Below are positions 59,779-64,000 of a stretch of DNA of 64,000 nucleotides, one piece after another. Under the pieces are notes generated by a model. That model was not told the origin of the DNA. It saw only the letters and a program-made list of their open reading frames with translations, and ran no database searches. The stretch is from Sphaerothrix epifaneia (GTDB taxonomy: Bacteria > Cyanobacteriota > Cyanobacteriia > Phormidesmidales > Phormidesmidaceae): positions 62,001-126,000 of the forward strand of contig NZ_JBHZOL010000086.1 in the NCBI RefSeq assembly GCF_042788235.1, given 5' to 3'. The translations under genes were made by a program, and so were the position numbers. The first letter of the stretch is position 1. Every line of letters begins with the position of its first letter.

Positions 59779-60459
59779 TTAGCTGATAGCAGCGGGGGTC
59801 TTAGGCAGTTCTGATGGACTTTCTAAAATGCGATCGATGATGCCATATTCTTTGGCCTCTTGGGCATTCATGTAAAACATCCGATCAGAGTCTTTCATGA
59901 CTTTGTCCATGGGCTGATTGGCATTCTTCGCCAAGATTTCTGTCATGGTGCGCTTATTGTTAAGCACCTCTTTGGCTCGAATTTCAATATCAGTTGCCTG
60001 ACCTTGAGCGCCGCTACGGGGCTGGTGTAACACAATTCGAGCATGGGGTAGGCTAGCTCGATACCCTCTTGAACCTGCTGAAAGAATCACTGCAGCGGTA
60101 CCCATAGCTTGACCGATGCAAATGGTATGCACGGGTGGCTTGATATAACTCATCGTGTCACAGATGGCAAAGGCTTCGGTGTCATAGCCAATCATATTGC
60201 CGTCATACCAAGAAGTGCCCGTTGAGTTGATGTAGAAGTAGATGGGTTTATCAGGATCATCAAACTGCAAATAGAGCAGTTGGGCAATAATCAACTCGGT
60301 AACGTCAATGCCAACCTGCTGCTTGACATTATCCGAGGAGTATAAAGGCAGACCCAGATAAACAATACGTTCCTTCAGTAAGAGAGAAGGCAGATCTGGA
60401 GGGGGTGTGCGATAAGAAGCATCACCATAGTACGGAGACTGAACAGCTCGAATATCCAT
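59779..60459 (-). CDS. clpR: Inactive Clp protease subunit ClpR
   Basis: A 226-residue ClpP homologue that has lost the nucleophile: where ClpP has GLAASMGAFLL, this has GQAMGTAAVIL, with Gly120 in the Ser place. The His (LHQPRSG) and the Asp (KDSDRMFYM) are kept. ClpR proteins are a hallmark of cyanobacteria and plastids and form a mixed ring with ClpP3. It lacks the long internal loop of some plant ClpRs. It is transcribed first in the clpR-clpP unit. Confidence 0.95.
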   Translation of the reverse strand: MDIRAVQSPYYGDASYRTPPPDLPSLLLKERIVYLGLPLYSSDNVKQQVGIDVTELIIAQLLYLQFDDPDKPIYFYINSTGTSWYDGNMIGYDTEAFAICDTMSYIKPPVHTICIGQAMGTAAVILSAGSRGYRASLPHARIVLHQPRSGAQGQATDIEIRAKEVLNNKRTMTEILAKNANQPMDKVMKDSDRMFYMNAQEAKEYGIIDRILESPSELPKTPAAIS

Positions 60460-60802
60460 AAAGCTGCAAAAGCGGCAGTGTTTTCTAGAACCACTCTGAA
60501 AATCCTCATGTTTGATTGCTTAGTTTTGATTCTGATCGCCATTTGATCACAATCTCAAATAGGCTCAAACCTAGAGACAGAATGGTTTTTAACAGTGTAG
60601 CGTGTGGGTGAACCTAGCGGTTGTGGCGGATAACCCTACTTTAGAGATGCAAAGACGCCGCAGGGCAGGAGTTGCAAGCAAAGAGTCGGGTAAGAATAGG
60701 CAAGGTTACCGAAAAATAAACATTTTTGAGTGAAGCAGGAATTATTGAGTTTCAAACGATAGCGTTGAGTTAACCATCTTTTTAGAGATAAGGAGCCTGA
60801 GT
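60460..60802. other. Divergent gap between clpR and VWA gene
   Basis: The gap carries the clpR promoter and that of the VWA gene. AAGGAG lies seven bases before the VWA ATG. A GC-rich patch at 60600-60690 lies near the middle. No gene or clear hairpin with T-run. Confidence 0.3.
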
Positions 60803-62041
60803 ATGAGGGTTGGTTTGCAGTGTCATCTGAGCGATGCCAATTTAAATCTGGCTCAGCCCAGTAATCAGCGGCAACTTGCCATCTCAATTTCTGCGATCGC
60901 TGAACAAGTCGGTCGCAACGCGCCCCTTAATCTTTGCCTGATTTTGGATCATAGCGGCTCGATGGGGGGCAAACCGCTGCAAACGGTTAAGCAAGCGGCT
61001 AATCGTATAGTGGATGGCCTCATGCCCCACGATCGCATTACGATTGTGGTTTTTGACCACAAGGCCAAAGTCTTGGTTGCTAACCAGCTAGTTGAAGAGC
61101 CAATTGTGATCAAAAATAAAATTGATCAGCTCAAAGCCAGCGGTGGAACCTGTATTGACGGTGGCTTAAAGCTCGGAATTGAAGAAGCCGCGGTTGGTAG
61201 ACAAAACGCGATTTCTCAGGTCTTTTTGCTGACGGATGGCGAGAATGAACACGGTGATAACGAGCGCTGTCTCAAACTGGCTCAGTTGGCGGCAGATTAC
61301 AACTTAACCCTGAGTACCCTAGGCTTTGGCGACCACTGGAACCAGGATATTCTTGAACAAATCGCCGATGCCGGAAACGGCAGCTTGTCTTACATCCAAG
61401 AGCCAGAAGACGCAATGGATGTGTTTAACCGCCTCTTTAGCCGGGTGCAGGCGGTTGGCCTCACCAATGCTTATCTAAAGCTTGAACTCATGCCCGAAGC
61501 ACGGCTCGCTGAACTCAAGCCGATTGCCCAGGTTGCCCCCGAAACGATTGAACTGCCGATTACTACAGAGACTTCCCCCCTTAGCATTCGTCTCGGGGAC
61601 TTGATGGTAGATGATCCCAGGGTGATTCTGGCGAACCTCTATATCAGCCAGTTGCCCTTAGGTAGCCATCCAATTGCGGCAGTACAGGTGCAGTACGACG
61701 ATCCGGCTCGGGGGCAAACGGGGTTAACTTCTGAGCGCATCCTGGTTGAGGCCAATGTGCAATCCACTTATCAACCCATTCCCAATGATCGCGTGCAGCA
61801 ACATGTACTGGCTCTGGCTAAATACCGTCAAACTCAAATTGCTGAAACCAAACTGAAACAAGGCGATCGCCAAGGTGCGGCCACCCTTTTACAGACAGCA
61901 GCCCAGACGGCTTTACAAATGGGGGACGAAAACGCCGCCACGGTTTTACAAGAAAATGCCACGCGACTACAGACCGGAGAAGATTTGTCTGAGCGCGATC
62001 GCAAACGTACCCGTATTGTGTCTAAAACGACGCTGCAATAG
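60803..62041 (+). CDS. VWA domain protein
   Basis: A 412-residue soluble protein with an amino von Willebrand A domain with a complete metal-ion site (MIDAS): D49HSGSM, a Thr near residue 114 (GGTCIDGGL) and an Asp in LLTDGENEHG. The domain starts near residue 40 and is followed by a beta-rich region (VGLTNAYLKLELMPEARLAE, ILANLYISQLPLGSHPIAAV) and a C-terminal helical part with ATLLQTAAQTALQMGDENAA. It has no signal peptide or membrane span, so it acts inside the cell. Such VWA proteins often pair with MoxR-type AAA ATPases; none is adjacent here. Function unknown. Confidence 0.88.
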   Translation: MRVGLQCHLSDANLNLAQPSNQRQLAISISAIAEQVGRNAPLNLCLILDHSGSMGGKPLQTVKQAANRIVDGLMPHDRITIVVFDHKAKVLVANQLVEEPIVIKNKIDQLKASGGTCIDGGLKLGIEEAAVGRQNAISQVFLLTDGENEHGDNERCLKLAQLAADYNLTLSTLGFGDHWNQDILEQIADAGNGSLSYIQEPEDAMDVFNRLFSRVQAVGLTNAYLKLELMPEARLAELKPIAQVAPETIELPITTETSPLSIRLGDLMVDDPRVILANLYISQLPLGSHPIAAVQVQYDDPARGQTGLTSERILVEANVQSTYQPIPNDRVQQHVLALAKYRQTQIAETKLKQGDRQGAATLLQTAAQTALQMGDENAATVLQENATRLQTGEDLSERDRKRTRIVSKTTLQ

Positions 62042-62250
62042 TTGCAGCCAGCCAGAAAGTTGCGTTAACTGAGTTTCCCACTCATAAAACGAAGAACTTT
62101 CGCAAATGTGCCCAACAGATCTGTACAGAACGTGTATTTTCTCGTACTATCGTTCTTTCTTTTTAATTAAGGCGAAATGTGTCAACCAATACCCAGAGTA
62201 TGGGAATACAGGCTTTAAATAGTTTACGCATTCGTTTTAGCACTGCCTAT

Positions 62251-62264
62251 TGACCTTGAGGTCA
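62251..62264. promoter_or_regulatory. Palindromic operator-like site upstream of glgP
   Basis: TGACCT, two bases, AGGTCA: a six-plus-six inverted repeat 27 bases before the glgP ATG. Its place near the start suggests a repressor site or leader hairpin. Confidence 0.4.
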
Positions 62265-62291
62265 AAGGCTTGACTGCAACAGGAATCTAAT

Positions 62292-64000
62292 ATGCAAACC
62301 GCCCCAAAACTTCAAATTGAGACTGCTCGCGTTGAAGACGACAGAACAGGACTCAGTATCGAAACCCTCAAGCGGGCATTTCTTGACAACCTTTTCTATA
62401 TTCAGGGTAAATTTCCCCGGCTAGCGACCCAGCACGACTATTACATGGCACTGGCTTATACGGTGCGCGATCGTTTGCTACAGCGCTGGATCAGTACAGC
62501 CGCCACCTACACCGAGCAAAGCTCTCGTACGGTTGCCTATCTGTCTGCTGAATTTTTGATGGGGCCACAGCTAGGTAACAATCTAATTAACTTAGGCATA
62601 TATGACAGAGTGCAGCAGGCGATTGAAGAACTGGGCCTGAACCTAGACACCCTGCTCGATCAAGAAGAAGAACCAGGTCTGGGTAATGGCGGGTTAGGAC
62701 GGCTAGCCGCCTGCTACTTAGACTCAATGGCAACCTTAGAAATTCCTTCACTGGGCTACGGCATTCGCTACGAATTCGGCATTTTCAAGCAAGGGCTACA
62801 GAATGGCTGGCAGGTCGAGTTTACGGATAAGTGGCTGCGACTGGGTAACCCTTGGGAAATTCCCCGGCCTGATTGGGCAGTTCAAGTCAAGCTAGGGGGG
62901 TATACAGAAGCCTATCTAGACGCCAACGGCCACTACCGGGTTCGCTGGATTCCGCGCCAGGTCGTCAAAGGTGTTCCTTACGATACGCCGATTTTGGGTT
63001 ATCAAATCAACACCTGCAATACCTTACGGCTATGGTCAGCACAAGCCCCTGAGTCATTCGATTTTGAAGCTTTTAATTCCGGTGACTATTTAGGAGCCGT
63101 CCAAGAAAAAATTTCGTCAGAAAATTTATCTAAGGTTCTCTACCCTAACGACAATGTCTCCCAGGGTAAGCAACTGCGTCTGGCTCAGCAAATTTTCTTT
63201 GTGTCTTGCTCACTGCAAGATATGATTCGTATTTTGCTACGCCAAAAGTTACCGCTGAGCGAATTTAGCCAGAAGTTTACGGTGCAGTTGAACGATACTC
63301 ACCCAGCGATCGCGGTGGCCGAGCTAATGCGATTACTCGTAGATGAGCATGGCATTGCCTGGGATCAAGCCTGGGACATTACTCGAAACAGCTTCGCCTA
63401 CACCAATCACACTCTCATGCCAGAGGCGCTAGAACGCTGGCCAGTGGAGATGTTTGGGCAAATGCTGCCCCGTCACCTGGAGATTGTCTACGAAATCAAC
63501 CATCATTTCCTAGATGAGGTTCGTGCTAAGTTTCCAGACGATGGCGATCGCATTCGCCGCATGTCGCTTATTGATGAATCGGGCGAACGCTTTGTGCGCA
63601 TGGCTAATCTGGCTTGTGTAGGCAGCTATGCGATTAACGGGGTGGCCGCTCTCCATACCGAACTGCTGCAAAAAGACGTTCTGCACGATTTTTACCAGCT
63701 CTACCCAGAAAAATTTAACAACAAAACCAACGGCGTCACCCCACGGCGTTTTATGGTGCTGAGCAATCCGCGTCTAACTCATTTGCTAAATGACACAATT
63801 GGCGACAGTTGGGTACAACATCTTGACCATTTGCAGAAGTTAGAAACCTCCGTTGAAGACGCCAGCTTTCGACAGCGCTGGTGGGAAATCAAGCAGGCCA
63901 ACAAGCACGATCTAGCCACGTATATTCAGGCTCACAACGGCATTACGGTTGATCCTGAGTCGTTGTTTGACATTCAGGTGAAGCGGATTCATGAATATAA
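62292..64000 (+). CDS. glgP: Glycogen phosphorylase, 5' part
   Basis: GlgP breaks alpha-1,4-glucan with phosphate to release glucose-1-phosphate; it mobilises stored glycogen in the dark. The gene leaves the window at base 64000 after about 569 codons of a usual 830-850. Visible blocks are VAYLSAEFLMGPQLGNNLIN, LGNGGLGRLAACYLDSMATL, YGIRYEFGIFKQG, VQLNDTHPAIAVAELMRLL and NKTNGVTPRRF. The pyridoxal-phosphate lysine lies beyond the edge. The ATG at 62292 has AGGA eight bases upstream. The start MQTAPKLQIETARVEDDRTG is variable and not conserved. Confidence 0.96.
   Translation, partial: MQTAPKLQIETARVEDDRTGLSIETLKRAFLDNLFYIQGKFPRLATQHDYYMALAYTVRDRLLQRWISTAATYTEQSSRTVAYLSAEFLMGPQLGNNLINLGIYDRVQQAIEELGLNLDTLLDQEEEPGLGNGGLGRLAACYLDSMATLEIPSLGYGIRYEFGIFKQGLQNGWQVEFTDKWLRLGNPWEIPRPDWAVQVKLGGYTEAYLDANGHYRVRWIPRQVVKGVPYDTPILGYQINTCNTLRLWSAQAPESFDFEAFNSGDYLGAVQEKISSENLSKVLYPNDNVSQGKQLRLAQQIFFVSCSLQDMIRILLRQKLPLSEFSQKFTVQLNDTHPAIAVAELMRLLVDEHGIAWDQAWDITRNSFAYTNHTLMPEALERWPVEMFGQMLPRHLEIVYEINHHFLDEVRAKFPDDGDRIRRMSLIDESGERFVRMANLACVGSYAINGVAALHTELLQKDVLHDFYQLYPEKFNNKTNGVTPRRFMVLSNPRLTHLLNDTIGDSWVQHLDHLQKLETSVEDASFRQRWWEIKQANKHDLATYIQAHNGITVDPESLFDIQVKRIHEY

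Noticed and set aside
59067..60459. ClpR with lost Ser as a novelty
   Set aside because: Well known in cyanobacteria and plastids.

Overview
The window comes from a cyanobacterium. It encodes plastocyanin and cytochrome c550 of photosystem II, two high-light-inducible proteins, MenB for phylloquinone, HemJ, the inactive protease subunit ClpR beside ClpP, TxlA, and a Get3d-type ATPase. The octamer GCGATCGC (HIP1) is scattered through genes and gaps alike. The genus cannot be fixed from the sequence alone. I found no rRNA, tRNA, CRISPR array, insertion sequence or phage gene.

Bases 1-30,000 and 50,000-64,000 are mostly core metabolism in short, mixed-strand units. In order: a truncated Pro-rich membrane protein, a DUF721 protein, menB, hemJ, an hli gene, an ABC-2 type ATPase, scpB, a DUF760 gene behind a structured leader, an HhoA-type protease, a LysM/LytM-like protein whose metal site looks dead, a deacetylase-family protein, trhO, get3d, petE and psbV side by side, accD, a divergent squalene/phytoene-synthase-family gene, a UvrD-type helicase, clpS, a CPBP protease, a second hli, argF, rplU-rpmA, a protein of LPGNRPI repeats, rsmI, a PfkB kinase and a 3'(2'),5'-bisphosphate nucleotidase. 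After the central region come a TPR protein, tlyA, a CU044_2847-family protein, an alpha/beta hydrolase, a NIL-ferredoxin with a membrane partner, txlA, murG, a pentapeptide protein, a small sigma-like factor, a J-domain protein, clpR-clpP, a VWA protein and the start of glgP.

The unusual part is 30.6-49.0 kb. Seven genes in a row on the minus strand all encode exported proteins with extracellular domains: DUF11-like repeats, GEVED domains, parallel beta-helices, Gly-rich stretches and Ig-like folds. One member (40213-43980) looks like an outer-membrane beta-barrel with Ig-like domains at its amino end. Its ATG overlaps the stop of the preceding DUF11/SdrD-B-like gene by one base, so the two are probably translationally coupled. 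Several members share paralogous modules: an amino-terminal module in the first and last genes, and a carboxy-terminal module with a conserved Cys in the last two. Hairpins and terminators between the first genes suggest stepped expression. I read this as a cell-surface or outer-membrane assembly locus. The functional link is inference; the domain content and order are seen directly.

Regulatory signals of interest are an HLR1-like pair of repeats just upstream of get3d, a perfect 16-base palindrome behind a TATAAT box before one hli gene, a 10+10 inverted repeat upstream of the other hli gene, a rod-like fold possible in the accD/synthase gap, and a 14-base palindrome upstream of glgP.
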